A DNA stretch of 64,000 nucleotides from Hydrogenibacillus schlegelii (GTDB lineage Bacteria; Bacillota; Bacilli; Thermicanales; DSM-22653): assembly GCF_001653195.1 (NCBI RefSeq), contig NZ_JXBB01000012.1, positions 1-64,000 on the forward strand. Reading direction: 5' to 3'. The notes under the pieces were generated by a model that was not told the DNA's origin, searched no databases, and saw only the letters and a program-made list of their open reading frames with translations. How positions within the stretch are numbered: the stretch's first letter is position 1; every line of letters begins with the position of its first letter. Shown in pieces: positions 40,314 through 49,660 of this stretch. The position numbers and the translations under genes are program-made.

Positions 40314-40628
40314 TCGCCGCCGGGGCGGTCCCGGAGCGGGACGCCGGCGGGAAGGCGTCGGCCGGGCAACCGGCGCATCGGCCCTCGTCGGTCCCTTCGG
40401 CCGCGGTCGACGCTTCGGCCCGAGACGGGCCCCTCGGACGGATCCGGCGTACCGGAGCGGGCCGCCGGTTTCAAGGCGCCGTCTCCGGCGAGCCGACCGC
40501 GGATCTTACGCCGGCAGAGCGGCAGGATTTTGGCCGGCGGTGTCGAATCTCTTGATCGAATCGGCCCGGAATGTCGACTTCGGTCGACGTCCCGGGCAGA
40601 GGTTCGGCCGAAAGGAGCCGCGAGCGGG
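40314..40628 (+). other. Intergenic region, nothing recognised
   Basis: About 315 GC-rich bases. No RNA, terminator or promoter that I can support, apart from AAAGGAGC before the next gene. Confidence 0.4.
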
Positions 40629-43082
40629 ATGAGACGGTTGCGGGCGGTCGCGCTGGGGGCGGCGGTGGCGCTGAGCCTCGGGTTCGGCCTGCCGGGGCTG
40701 ACTTTGAAAATGCCGGCGGCATCGGCCGCCGGCGTACAGGCCGGATCCGGCGGCGCGTCCGGGACGACCGAAGGCGTCGTCGAAGAGGAGGCTTCGGTCG
40801 TCGATCGGGAGGCCGTGCTTTCCGCCGAAGACCGGGAAGACGTCGAACGGGCGGTCCGGGAGATGCCGTATCCGGTCGTGCTGGAGCTTTGGGCGAGGGC
40901 GCCGGCGGTGCCCGACCGAGAGACGCTTGAACCGCCGCCGGACGGGCTCGCCCTGCGCTATATCGCCGCCGACCGCCGGCTAGAGGTTCGGATCGGCGCC
41001 TCGCTTCGGGCGCGGGGGATGTCGGAGGCGACGGCCGACCGGGTGATCGACCGGTATTTTGCCCCCACGCTGGCGAGCGACGGACCGGCGCCGGCCCTCA
41101 TCACCGTCCTTCGGGCGCTTGCCGATGCCGTTTCGGAGGCGGCGTCCGCTGAAGCGCCGCCCGCGGCAGGAGAGGCGTTCGACCGCGCGTCGGCCGGGCC
41201 GCCGGCTCCCGGAACGCCGGCGGCCCCGGCGGAAGGCGGTCAGGGCGCCGGGGGGCGGGCGATCCGGTGGTCCGAAGCGGTGCCGGTCCTCCTCCTCGGC
41301 CTCCTTCTGGCTTCGGCCGGATACGGCGCCTTTCAGTACCGCCGCCTGCGGCGCCGCGAGCAGGATCTGCGCCAGGCGCTCGCGGCGGCCCGGCGGTCCC
41401 TCGAAGGGGCGGTTTCGGCGCTTTTGCCGGCGTCGGACGGCGATCGGGCGGCGGAGCATGGGCGGCGGACCCTTGAGCGCCTCCTGCGGGCGGCGATTCC
41501 GGAAGCGGAAGCGGCGCTTCAGGAAGGCGGACGGGCGCTCGGGACGTTTCGCCTTCTCCGGGCGGAAGAAGAGTTCGCCTTCGTGGAAGCGGTGCTCAAA
41601 GAGCTGGCGTCGCTTTTGGACCGAACGCCTCCGGCGGCCGGTCCGGCGAACGGGACGGCGGAGGCCGAACCGGACGGGGGACCGGAAGCGTACGCTCCGA
41701 TCCGGAAAGCGGAGGCGCCGGAGGCCGGCGAGGCGGACGGGACCGCCGATCTGCCGGAGGGAGCCGGTCCCTCGGGGAGCGGTCCGACGCCGGGGCCGGA
41801 GCGGCCGCCGGCGCTTGGCGGGGACCGGCCGGGCCCGGCGACGGAAACCGCCGCGGCGGATGTTCCTTCCGTCGCGAAAGACGCGGAGGCGGCGGTTTTG
41901 GCCCTCGAGGCGGCGTGGCAGGCGTATCGGAAGCGAAGCGGCGTGGAGATGCCGCAGATGGAAAAGCGGCTGAAAGGGCTTCTGGCCGCTGCCCGGAGCG
42001 GTCCGCTCGCTCCGGAGGCGGAGGCGGAGCTTCGGGCCCTCCGGGCAGATCTCGAGGCCGCGGAAGGGCTCATGGCCGAAATCGAAACGCGCCTTCCGGA
42101 GGCCATCCGCCAGCGGGAGGCGCGGCTTCGGGCGCTTCAGGACACGGGCAAGGTGGCCGCCCAGGCGGAGCTCGAGCGGGCGCTGAAGGGGCTCAAGGCC
42201 CGGTGGAATCGCCTCTGGCCGCTCTGGGCGGACGGCGATTTTGCGGCGGTTCGGGCGACGATCGCCGAGATCGAGGCGGAGCTTCAGGACGTCGACCGGC
42301 GGCTTCAGGCCGAAGGGGAAGCCCGCCGGGGCATGGACGCCCGGTACGCCGAGGAACGGGCGGCGGAGGCGGCTTATCGGGCGGCGGTGGAGGCGCTCAC
42401 GCACCGGCTGGCCGCCCTCGCCCGGAAGTTCGTCCTGGACGATGCGGCGCTGACGGAGGCGCTCGCGCGGTTCGAGGATGCCCGGAACGCCTATGCGGCG
42501 GCGTTTGCCGAGCTGGAACGGCTCGTTCGGGACGGGCATTTTGCGCTGGCGGAGGGGCAGGCGGACGCCCTCATCGCCCGGCGGAAGACGGCGGAACGGA
42601 CCCTGGCCGAGGCGATGGAAATCGTGCAAACGCTGGAGAACCTCGAGGCGGCGGCGCGGGATCAGGTGCAGGACGACCGGGCGCGGCTCGTCTACGCCCG
42701 GCAGGAGGCGGAGCGGGCGATGTTGCCGGAGCTCGCCGCGGCCTTCCGGAGCGACTTCGAGCGGGCGGAAGCCCTCCTTCAGGCGGTGCTCCTCCGGCTC
42801 GAACACCGGCCCCTTTCGGTGACCAAACTCCGCGAGGCGCTGGCCCGGGCCCATGCCGAGGCGACGGCGGCGGCGGATGCGCTTCTCGGCCGGCTGGAGG
42901 ATGCCCGGCGGGCGGAGGCGATCATTGCCCGGCTGAACCGCTTTCGCCTGCACGATCCGGACATCGGCCGCTATCTCATGCAGGCGGAAAACTGCTTCCG
43001 GGATCGGGCGTTTGACAAGGCCCGGGCGTATGCCGAGGCAGCCTGGGCGATCGCCGAAAAAAAGCAGGCGGCGCTCCGGTGA
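40629..43082 (+). CDS. Membrane coiled-coil protein with TPM-like head
   Basis: 817 residues. A signal peptide (~1-35) is followed by an outside domain of ~120 residues resembling a TPM/YgcG fold (LSAEDREDVERAVREMPYPVVLELWARAP ... IGASLRARGMSEATADRVIDRYF). A Pro/Ala linker, one membrane helix (AVPVLLLGLLLASAGYGAF, around 217-236) and a ~550-residue cytoplasmic part complete it. The last is mostly heptad-rich coiled coil (Ala/Glu/Arg/Leu), recalling EzrA-type septum proteins. A Pro/Gly/Glu low-complexity stretch interrupts the coils. The assignment to cell division is a guess from architecture only. Confidence 0.7.
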   Translation: MRRLRAVALGAAVALSLGFGLPGLTLKMPAASAAGVQAGSGGASGTTEGVVEEEASVVDREAVLSAEDREDVERAVREMPYPVVLELWARAPAVPDRETLEPPPDGLALRYIAADRRLEVRIGASLRARGMSEATADRVIDRYFAPTLASDGPAPALITVLRALADAVSEAASAEAPPAAGEAFDRASAGPPAPGTPAAPAEGGQGAGGRAIRWSEAVPVLLLGLLLASAGYGAFQYRRLRRREQDLRQALAAARRSLEGAVSALLPASDGDRAAEHGRRTLERLLRAAIPEAEAALQEGGRALGTFRLLRAEEEFAFVEAVLKELASLLDRTPPAAGPANGTAEAEPDGGPEAYAPIRKAEAPEAGEADGTADLPEGAGPSGSGPTPGPERPPALGGDRPGPATETAAADVPSVAKDAEAAVLALEAAWQAYRKRSGVEMPQMEKRLKGLLAAARSGPLAPEAEAELRALRADLEAAEGLMAEIETRLPEAIRQREARLRALQDTGKVAAQAELERALKGLKARWNRLWPLWADGDFAAVRATIAEIEAELQDVDRRLQAEGEARRGMDARYAEERAAEAAYRAAVEALTHRLAALARKFVLDDAALTEALARFEDARNAYAAAFAELERLVRDGHFALAEGQADALIARRKTAERTLAEAMEIVQTLENLEAAARDQVQDDRARLVYARQEAERAMLPELAAAFRSDFERAEALLQAVLLRLEHRPLSVTKLREALARAHAEATAAADALLGRLEDARRAEAIIARLNRFRLHDPDIGRYLMQAENCFRDRAFDKARAYAEAAWAIAEKKQAALR

Positions 43083-43239
43083 GGAGGCCGCCTGAAGCGG
43101 GCGGGGTTCCGCCCGCCGGCGTCGGTGGGCGGGGGAGGGTTCGCCATACGATATGCCGCCGCCCGCCCGGCGGTCACCGCATCGGCAGAGATTGGGGGGG
43201 AACGAATTCCGCCTCGGGGGTCAGGCTAAGGAAGGGGTG

Positions 43240-43401
43240 ATGGCCGTGCCGTGGCGCATCATCCTTCTCGGAACCGCCATGGCCGAGTTGGCCGCTTTGG
43301 TCCTGTCCCGGCGGCTCCCCTGGTGGGTGAAGGCCGTGAAGGCCGTGGCCCTCACCCGCCCGAGCGTCCGGCGGCTCGTGTTTCACGTCCGCCTGGACTG
43401 A
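43240..43401 (+). CDS. Small hydrophobic protein
   Basis: 53 residues: one membrane helix (RIILLGTAMAELAALVLSR) and a basic amphipathic tail (WWVKAVKAVALTRPSVRRLVFHV). AAGGAAGGGGTG precedes the ATG. No family recognised. Small single-span proteins of this kind often bind a partner membrane protein. Confidence 0.6.
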   Translation: MAVPWRIILLGTAMAELAALVLSRRLPWWVKAVKAVALTRPSVRRLVFHVRLD

Positions 43402-43458
43402 GGCCGCCGGCAGGCCGCCGGCCGCGTCCATCCTTGCCATGCCCCCGGAGGTGACGGC

Positions 43459-44049
43459 ATGGAGGAGCGGAAACCGGACGAAGCCGGTCGCCCGGCGGAA
43501 GAAACCGGCCGGGCCGGCGTCGACGGGCAGAGCCCGGCGGATTCGGCGACGGTCGCCGTCGACGAGGTCGGCCGCCCGCCGGAGGGGGCGGAAGCGGCCG
43601 GACCGGTCGATGACCGGTGGGCGGCCGGCGCGGCGGACGCCTGGCCGCCGGCCGAAAACGCCTACGGCATCGACTGGTACGGGATGGCCGGCGTCGACGG
43701 CGTGCGGCGCCTCGGCAACCCGGACGGGGAGGCCGAGACGTCGTATGAGCTCGCGCCGAACGTCCCGGAGGCGGACGACGCCGGCGGAACGCGGGCTGAG
43801 GATAACCGGCCGGAGGATCGAGACGCCGAGCCCGCGGAAGGGGGTCGGGGGATCGGCATCGCCGCCCTCGTCGTGGCGATCCTCTCCCTCCTTTTTGCCC
43901 CGTTTCTCATGGGGCTCGTGGCGATCGGCCTCGGGTACTGGGCGTATGCCCAGGGGAGCCGCGCCCTCGGTCTCTGGTCGATGGGCATCGGCGCGCTGGC
44001 GGTGGTCATCGCGCTGTTTGCCCGGTTTGTCTTCCCGCCGGTCGTCTGA
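43459..44049 (+). CDS. DUF4190-like two-helix membrane protein with acidic head
   Basis: 196 residues. About 130 acidic, probably disordered residues precede two membrane helices (IAALVVAILSLLFAPFLMGLVAIGLGYWAYA and LGLWSMGIGALAVVIALFARFVF) with the AxxxL-G-A-G pattern of DUF4190-type proteins. A perfect GGAGGTGA lies four bases before the ATG. Followed at once by a strong terminator. Confidence 0.72.
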   Translation: MEERKPDEAGRPAEETGRAGVDGQSPADSATVAVDEVGRPPEGAEAAGPVDDRWAAGAADAWPPAENAYGIDWYGMAGVDGVRRLGNPDGEAETSYELAPNVPEADDAGGTRAEDNRPEDRDAEPAEGGRGIGIAALVVAILSLLFAPFLMGLVAIGLGYWAYAQGSRALGLWSMGIGALAVVIALFARFVFPPVV

Positions 44050-44070
44050 CGCCGCCCGACCGCCCTGGAT

Positions 44071-44110
44071 CCTTCCGCCCCCGGCGCATTCGGGGGCGGA
44101 AGGTTTTTTT
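44071..44110 (+). terminator. Strong Rho-independent terminator
   Basis: CCTTCCGCCCCCG and CGGGGGCGGAAGG pair over a short loop and are followed by seven T residues. Confidence 0.93.
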
Positions 44111-44264
44111 CGTTCCGAGTTCCCCTCCGGGGCCGCCCGCCTGCCCGACGGCGAACCGAGGACGGATCTCGACGGCGGACCGAAGGAGAGGATCGATCGG
44201 GGGCAGGACCCCGGTTCGAGCGAAAGGCTCGGGATGTGTTAAGATGGGAGGGTGAAGGCAGGGG

Positions 44265-45413
44265 ATGGCCGTGATCTACCTCGACAATGCCGCAACGACC
44301 CGGCCCGATCCGGCGGTCCTCGAGGCGTACGCCCGGGCGGCCGCCGATGTGTTTGCCAATCCGGCGTCGCTGCACGGGCTCGGGGCCCGGGCCGAGGCGC
44401 TCGTCGAGGAGGCCCGGGCGCAGGCGGCCCGTTTTCTCGGCGTCCGGCCGGAAGAGATCGTCTTTACCTCCGGCGGCACGGAAGCGAACAACCTGGCGCT
44501 TTTCGGCGCGGCGCGGGCGTCCGCCGGCCGGGGGCGGCATATTCTCGTCTCGCCGATCGAACATCCGTCGGTCCGGGAGGCGGCGGAGGCCCTCGGGCGA
44601 GAGGGATTTTCGGTCGAGCGGCTTCCGGTCGACCGGTACGGGCGCGTCGATCCGGACGCCGTCGCCCGGGCCCTCCGGCCGGAGACGATCCTCGTCAGCG
44701 TCATGGCGGTCAACAACGAGCTCGGCACCGTCCAGGATCTCGCCGCGATCGGCGAGCGGGTGAAAAAAAGCCGGGCGCTCTTTCACGTCGATGCGGTGCA
44801 GGCCTACGCGGTGATGCCGGTTCGGCCGGCGGCGTGGCAGGCGGACCTGGTGACGCTGTCGGCGCACAAGTGGCACGGGTTAAAGGGGATCGGCCTTTTG
44901 TTCGTCCGAAAAGGGGTGCGCCTCGTGCCCCTTCTTTTCGGCGGCGGGCAGGAACGGGGACTTCGGCCGGGGACGACCAACGCTCCGCTCATCGCCGCGA
45001 CGGCTCGGGCGATGCGCCTCGCGGAAGCCGCCCGGGAGGCGGCGGTCGAGCGGTTCCGCCGGCAGCGGACCCGGCTCATCGAAGCGGTGGAGGCCGCCGA
45101 AGGAGAGGTGCTGTCGCCGCCGGACGGAGCGCCTCACCTGCTCGCGGCGGCCTTTCCGCCCGTGCGGGCGGAGACGCTCGTCCATGCGCTGGCCGACGCG
45201 GGAGTCTTCGTCTCGACCCGCGCCGCCTGCTCGAGCCGGAGCCGGGAGCCGTCGGCGGTCCTCAAGGCGGTCGGGCTCCCGGAGGCGGTCCGGCGGTCGG
45301 CGATCCGGCTGAGCCTCGCCCGGGACGTCTCCGACGAAGACGTGGAGCGGGCGGCGGAGACGCTCGTCCGGACCGTCCGGCGGCTGAGATCGGTGCACGA
45401 TGGGATGAGGTGA
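44265..45413 (+). CDS. nifZ: Cysteine desulfurase, NifZ-type partner of ThiI
   Basis: 382 residues, PLP-dependent class V. IYLDNAATTRPDP, FTSGGTEANNLALFG, the PLP Lys in LSAHKWHGLKG, and the catalytic Cys loop STRAACSSRSREPS are intact. It takes sulfur from cysteine as a persulfide. Being five bases upstream of thiI, as in B. subtilis nifZ-thiI, it should supply sulfur for 4-thiouridine in tRNA rather than for Fe-S assembly. Confidence 0.9.
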   Translation: MAVIYLDNAATTRPDPAVLEAYARAAADVFANPASLHGLGARAEALVEEARAQAARFLGVRPEEIVFTSGGTEANNLALFGAARASAGRGRHILVSPIEHPSVREAAEALGREGFSVERLPVDRYGRVDPDAVARALRPETILVSVMAVNNELGTVQDLAAIGERVKKSRALFHVDAVQAYAVMPVRPAAWQADLVTLSAHKWHGLKGIGLLFVRKGVRLVPLLFGGGQERGLRPGTTNAPLIAATARAMRLAEAAREAAVERFRRQRTRLIEAVEAAEGEVLSPPDGAPHLLAAAFPPVRAETLVHALADAGVFVSTRAACSSRSREPSAVLKAVGLPEAVRRSAIRLSLARDVSDEDVERAAETLVRTVRRLRSVHDGMR

Positions 45414-45418
45414 TCGAC

Positions 45419-46630
45419 GTGTATACGACGGTGCTCATTCGCTTTGGGGAGCTGGCCTTAAAAGGAAAAAACCGCGCCGATTTTGAGGCGCGGCTCATCC
45501 AGGACATCAAGCGGCGGCTCAAGGCGTTTCCGGAGCTCGCCTTCTGGCGGACCCACGGCCGTCTGTACATCGAGCTGGGGGGGACGCCGTACGAGGCGGT
45601 GGCGGAGCCGCTTCAGCGCATCTTCGGCCTGATTTCATTTTCGCCGGCGATCCGGGTGCCGCTCGAGCTGGAGGCGATCCAGGCGGCGGCCCTCCGGCTG
45701 GTGGAGGCGGCCCAGCCGAAGACGTTCAAGGTGAGCGCCCGACGGACGGCCCGAGCGTTTCCGGTTCCGACGCCGGAGCTCATGAAGCGGGTCGGCGCGT
45801 ACGTGCTCAAGCGGGTGCCGGGCCTGAAGGTGGACGTGCATGCGCCGGAGCAGGAGGTCATGGTCGAAGTCCGGCAGGAGGGGGCGTTTGTCTACGACCG
45901 GGTCGTCCCCGGCGCCGGCGGGTTTCCGGTCGGGACGTCCGGCAAGGTCGTCCTCCTTCTTTCCGGCGGCATCGACAGCCCGGTCGCCGGCTGGTACATC
46001 ATGCGGAAGGGCGTCGAGGTCGAGGCGGTTTACTACCACAGCCCGCCGTATACGAGCGAGCGGGCGAAGCTTAAAGTGGCGGAACTTGCCCGCCTCTTAA
46101 GCCTCTGGAGCGGCCGGGTGCGGCTTCGGGTCGTGCCGTTTACCGAAATTCAGGAAGCGCTCAAGGCGTCGGTGCCGGAGCCGCTTCTGACGACGTTCAT
46201 GCGCCGGTACATGATGCGGATCGCCGAGCGGATCGCCGACGAGGTCGGGGCGCTTGCCCTCGCCACCGGGGAAAGCCTCGGGCAGGTGGCGAGCCAGACG
46301 CTGGAAAACCTCCACGTCATCGCGGCGGCGACGCGCCTGCCGGTGCTCCGGCCGCTCATCGGCCTGGACAAGACGGAGATCATCGCCCTGGCGCGCAAGA
46401 TCGGAACGTACGAGACGTCGATCCTGCCGTATGAAGACTGCTGCACCGTCTTTACGCCGGCGCATCCGCAGACGAAGCCGAAGCTCGCGAAGGTCGAGGC
46501 GATCGAAGCCCGGGCGGGGCTCGACCGGGAAGGCATGATCGGACGGGCGCTTCAGGGGACGGAGGTGCTGGAGCTTTCGCCGGAGACGCCGCCGGCGCGG
46601 TTTGAGGCGGAGCTGGAGCTTTATCTGTAG
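45419..46630 (+). CDS. thiI: ThiI, tRNA 4-thiouridine synthase
   Basis: 403 residues. N-terminal ferredoxin-like part and THUMP domain (FGLISFSPAIRV ... FKVSARRTARAFPV), then the PP-loop ATPase LLLSGGIDSPVAGW and the catalytic-Cys region DCCTVFTPAHPQTKP. There is no C-terminal rhodanese domain, as in other Bacillales, where NifZ passes sulfur directly. The GTG at 45419 follows GAGGTGA. The 3' end overlaps the convergent carbonic anhydrase gene by ten bases. Confidence 0.95.
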   Translation: MYTTVLIRFGELALKGKNRADFEARLIQDIKRRLKAFPELAFWRTHGRLYIELGGTPYEAVAEPLQRIFGLISFSPAIRVPLELEAIQAAALRLVEAAQPKTFKVSARRTARAFPVPTPELMKRVGAYVLKRVPGLKVDVHAPEQEVMVEVRQEGAFVYDRVVPGAGGFPVGTSGKVVLLLSGGIDSPVAGWYIMRKGVEVEAVYYHSPPYTSERAKLKVAELARLLSLWSGRVRLRVVPFTEIQEALKASVPEPLLTTFMRRYMMRIAERIADEVGALALATGESLGQVASQTLENLHVIAAATRLPVLRPLIGLDKTEIIALARKIGTYETSILPYEDCCTVFTPAHPQTKPKLAKVEAIEARAGLDREGMIGRALQGTEVLELSPETPPARFEAELELYL

Positions 46631-47217
46631 GAATCCCCTGCCTTCTTAAAAGGGACGGTTGGTTTTGAAGGGGAGCGGTCCGTTTCGGAAAGCGGCGGTC
46701 GGCCGGCGCCGGCGGCCCGGTAGAGGCGCCCCTTTTCGACGTATTCGCGCACGATGCGGGCGTGTTCCGCCCGGTCGGCGTCGGTCGTCTCCCGAAGGGG
46801 GCGGGCCGGCCGTCCGATGACGACGGTGTGGGCCGGAACGCGGCCGCCGGGCGGGACGAGGGCGCCGGCGCCGACGATCGCGCCTTCTTCGACGACGGCG
46901 CCGTCGAGGACGACGGCGCCCATGCCGATGAGGGCGCCGCGGCGGACGACGGCGCTGTGGACGATCGCCCCGTGGCCGATGACGACGTCATCTTCGACGA
47001 TGAGGGGCCGGTTCGGGCTCTGGTGGAGGACGGCGTTGTCCTGAATGCTTACCCGGGCGCCGATCCGGGTCGGGGCGACGTCGCCCCGGATGATGGCGCC
47101 GAACCAGACGTTCGTCTCCGGGCCGATCTCGACGTCGCCGCTTACGACGGCGCTGAAGGCGAGGAAGGCTTCTTCGGCGATTCGTGGCCACCGGTCGCGG
47201 AACGGATAGACGGGCAT
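46621..47217 (-). CDS. Gamma-class carbonic anhydrase family protein
   Basis: 198 residues. Left-handed beta-helix hexapeptides (VVSGDVEIGPETNVWFGAIIRGDVAPTRIGARVSIQDNAVLH). The three Zn-binding His are in LHQSPN and IGHGAIVHSA. GAAAGGAGG precedes the ATG. The last ~35 residues are a variable tail. Activity as carbonic anhydrase is likely for the fold but not shown; close relatives (PaaY/YrdA type) can be thioesterase-like. Confidence 0.9.
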   Translation of the reverse strand: MPVYPFRDRWPRIAEEAFLAFSAVVSGDVEIGPETNVWFGAIIRGDVAPTRIGARVSIQDNAVLHQSPNRPLIVEDDVVIGHGAIVHSAVVRRGALIGMGAVVLDGAVVEEGAIVGAGALVPPGGRVPAHTVVIGRPARPLRETTDADRAEHARIVREYVEKGRLYRAAGAGRPPLSETDRSPSKPTVPFKKAGDSYR

Positions 47218-47449
47218 GGCGGGCCTCCTTTCGCTGGGCACGGGTCGTCGGAAAGCGCGGGTTGCGTCGGGACGCAAGGATTTCGCCGGGAAGCGCGGTC
47301 GACGGAGTGAGGCGCCCCGTCGCGCGCCGGCGGCCGGAGATCCGGCGAGTCCACCGGGCGCCAAGACCCGGTGGCCCGTGCAAACGGGGCCGGCGGCCCG
47401 TTGAGGGGGTCGGCGGGGGATTCTGACGGGGTCGGAAGGAGGAAAAACG

Positions 47450-48538
47450 GTGGATTATGGGGCTCGACGGGCGGCCCTGGCCGAAGCCTTTTCGGTCCAG
47501 GGGGCGCCGGCGCTTCTTACGGATCCGGTGTCGCTCCGCTATTTGACCGGTGTTCGCCTCGAGCCGCACGAGCGGTTTGTCGGCCTCGTGCTTCGGCCGA
47601 ACCGGGAGGCGGTCTGGGTCGTGCCGGCGCTCGAGGCCGAGGCGGTCCGGGAAAGCGGCCTCGCGGCGATCGTTTACCGGGACGGCGAGGATCCGGTTCA
47701 GGCGCTGGCGCAAGCGTTTTTCGGGCCGCCGGCGGCTCTCTTTGTGGAAAAAAGCGCCCTTTCGCTCGCCCGGGCCGAAGCGCTTCAGGGGCGGTTTCCC
47801 GGCCTCCGTTTCCTCGATGCGACGCCGGCGGTCGTCCGCCTCCGGCGGAAGAAGGACGCGGCGGAACGCGAGCGGCTCCGGGCGGCGGCGGCGCTCGCGG
47901 ACGCGGTCCTGGCGGAGGTGCTTCCGGCGATCCGCCCCGGGATGACCGAGCGGGCGGCGGCGGCGCTCCTCGAAGCGCGGGCGCGGGAGCGGGGCGCCGA
48001 AGGGCTCGGGTTTCCGCCGATCGTCCTCACGGGGCGGCGGACAGCGCTCCCCCACGGCGTGCCGGGAGAGGTGCCGATCGGCCCGGGGCTTCTTCTCATC
48101 GACTTCGGCGTCGTCGTGGACGGCTACCATGCCGACATCACCCGAACGTACTGGCTCGGGGCGCCGGACGGGGGGTTTTTCGACCGCTATCGGGCGGTGC
48201 TCTCGGCGCAGGCGGCGGCCCTCCGGGCGATTCGGCCGGGGGCGCCGGTCGCCGAAGCGGACCGGGCGGCCCGGGCGGCGCTTCGGGCGCACGGGCTCGA
48301 CGGCTTTTTTATTCACCGGCTCGGCCACGGGCTCGGCCTCGCGGTGCACGAGGCGCCGTCGGTCGACGGCGGGAACTCCGACCGGTTTGAGGTCGGGGAT
48401 GCGGTGACGGTCGAGCCCGGGATCTATCACCCGGAGTGGGGCGGCATCCGAATCGAAGACGACGTCGTCGTCACGCCGGAAGGCCCGGAGATCCTGACCC
48501 GTTCGCCCAAGGCGGTGGAGGCGGTCGTCCTGCCGTAG
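47450..48538 (+). CDS. Xaa-Pro peptidase family protein (M24)
   Basis: 362 residues. Creatinase-like N-domain (LTDPVSLRYLTGVRLEPHERF) and a pita-bread catalytic domain. Metal ligands: LLIDFGVVVDGYHADITRTY (two Asp), HRLGHGLGLAVHEAP (His), VEPGIYHPEWGGIRIEDDV (two Glu). Cleaves N-terminal residues before proline in cytoplasmic peptides. AAGGAGG precedes the GTG start. Confidence 0.93.
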   Translation: MDYGARRAALAEAFSVQGAPALLTDPVSLRYLTGVRLEPHERFVGLVLRPNREAVWVVPALEAEAVRESGLAAIVYRDGEDPVQALAQAFFGPPAALFVEKSALSLARAEALQGRFPGLRFLDATPAVVRLRRKKDAAERERLRAAAALADAVLAEVLPAIRPGMTERAAAALLEARARERGAEGLGFPPIVLTGRRTALPHGVPGEVPIGPGLLLIDFGVVVDGYHADITRTYWLGAPDGGFFDRYRAVLSAQAAALRAIRPGAPVAEADRAARAALRAHGLDGFFIHRLGHGLGLAVHEAPSVDGGNSDRFEVGDAVTVEPGIYHPEWGGIRIEDDVVVTPEGPEILTRSPKAVEAVVLP

Positions 48539-48637
48539 GGCGGCGATTCGCCGTGCGGCCGGATCGTTCGGGTGGCGGCGGTCGCATCGAATGCCAGACG
48601 ATCCGAAAACGAACTCAAGATGTGGCAGCGGCTTCGG

Positions 48638-48668
48638 TGAATGAGGCATCTCTTCTCCGCGGATTCTA
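48638..48668 (+). promoter_or_regulatory. Candidate sigma-G/F promoter of the SASP gene
   Basis: TGAATG, 18 bases, GATTCTA; the forespore consensus is TGAATA and CATACTA. It lies ~30 bases before the start codon of the SASP gene. Forespore expression fits the gene. Confidence 0.55.
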
Positions 48669-48698
48669 TGGATACACCGCGAGAGGAGGTGAGTGCAG

Positions 48699-48920
48699 GT
48701 GGCCCAGAACTCGCAGCCCCGCAACACGAACCAGCTGGTCGTCCCGGGCGCGGCGGCGGCGATCGATCAGATGAAGTACGAGATCGCCTCCGAGTTCGGG
48801 GTGCAGCTCGGCCCGGACACGACCTCCCGGGCGAACGGGTCCGTCGGCGGTGAGATCACGAAGCGCCTGGTGATGTTTGCCCAGCAGCACCTTGCCGGCC
48901 AGCAGCCGCAGGGGTTTTAA
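48699..48920 (+). CDS. Alpha/beta-type small acid-soluble spore protein
   Basis: 73 residues. [46 protein letters not shown] is the canonical SASP sequence, including the GPR protease site in YEIASEFG. It coats and protects DNA in the dormant spore. The GTG at 48699 is nine bases after GAGGAGGTGA; the GTG at 48693 is too close. Direct evidence that the organism forms endospores. Confidence 0.97.
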   Translation: MAQNSQPRNTNQLVVPGAAAAIDQMKYEIASEFGVQLGPDTTSRANGSVGGEITKRLVMFAQQHLAGQQPQGF

Positions 48921-48936
48921 GCGCATACGCTCGATG

Positions 48937-48972
48937 AAGCAGGCGGCGGACGGCGTTCGTCGCCTGCTTTTT
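48937..48972 (+). terminator. Terminator of the SASP gene
   Basis: AGCAGGCG pairs with CGCCTGCT around a GC-rich loop, followed by TTTTA. Confidence 0.88.
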
Positions 48973-49069
48973 ATCCGGCGGCGCGGCGTCGGCGCGTAAG
49001 GGCCGCGCGGGCGGCGGAGGGCGGCCGCCGCCGGCCGAAGGATGGACGCGGGAAAGGGGCGGCCGCGAT

Positions 49070-49660
49070 TTGGCAGGCGGAATCGGGGGGCTCGGCGTCG
49101 GTCTGTTCCTCCTTTTTCTCATCGGCATCGGGCTCTGGCGGATGACGATCGAGATCCGGCTTCAGGCGGTATGGCCGACCGGCGGCGCTTTTCGCGGCGC
49201 GGCGGAAATCCGTCTGTTCGGCGGTCGCCTCACGTGGCGGCGGGCCGGGGCGCCGGTCGGCGGGCGGGGAGGCGATCCGGCCGATCGCCGGTCGCTCGGG
49301 GAACGGCTGAAGGCGTACCGGGGGCTTGGGTGCCGGCTTCGCCCGGCGCTTCGGGCCGTCCGGGTGACGGCGTTCCGCTGGTCGACGGTCGTCGGCACCG
49401 GCGATGCCGCCGAGACGGCCCTCGCCGCCGCCGCCCTGTATCAGCTGAAAGCCGCCGCGTGGGTCGGGCTGCACCGCCTGGTCCGGCTCGAGGCGGCGCC
49501 GCGCCTCCGCGTCCGGCCGGCGTTTCAGGCGCCGATCTTTACCACGGAGGTCGAGTGCATAGCCCGGGTTCGCCTCGGCGAAGCTATGCTCGCGGCCCTG
49601 AAGATCGCGTTCGACGGACGAGGAAGGCGGGACATGCATGGACAGCGCGCATCCCCTTGA
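49070..49660 (+). CDS. ytfI: DUF2953 protein (YtfI-like)
   Basis: 196 residues. One N-terminal membrane helix (GVGLFLLFLIGIGLWRM), then a beta/alpha domain with ALAAAALYQLKAAAWVGLHRL and VRPAFQAPIFTTEVECIARVRLGEAM, the DUF2953 pattern. TTG start after GGAAAGGGG. It overlaps the next gene (GerW/YtfJ) by 23 bases, the same pair order as ytfI-ytfJ of B. subtilis. Confidence 0.82.
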   Translation: MAGGIGGLGVGLFLLFLIGIGLWRMTIEIRLQAVWPTGGAFRGAAEIRLFGGRLTWRRAGAPVGGRGGDPADRRSLGERLKAYRGLGCRLRPALRAVRVTAFRWSTVVGTGDAAETALAAAALYQLKAAAWVGLHRLVRLEAAPRLRVRPAFQAPIFTTEVECIARVRLGEAMLAALKIAFDGRGRRDMHGQRASP

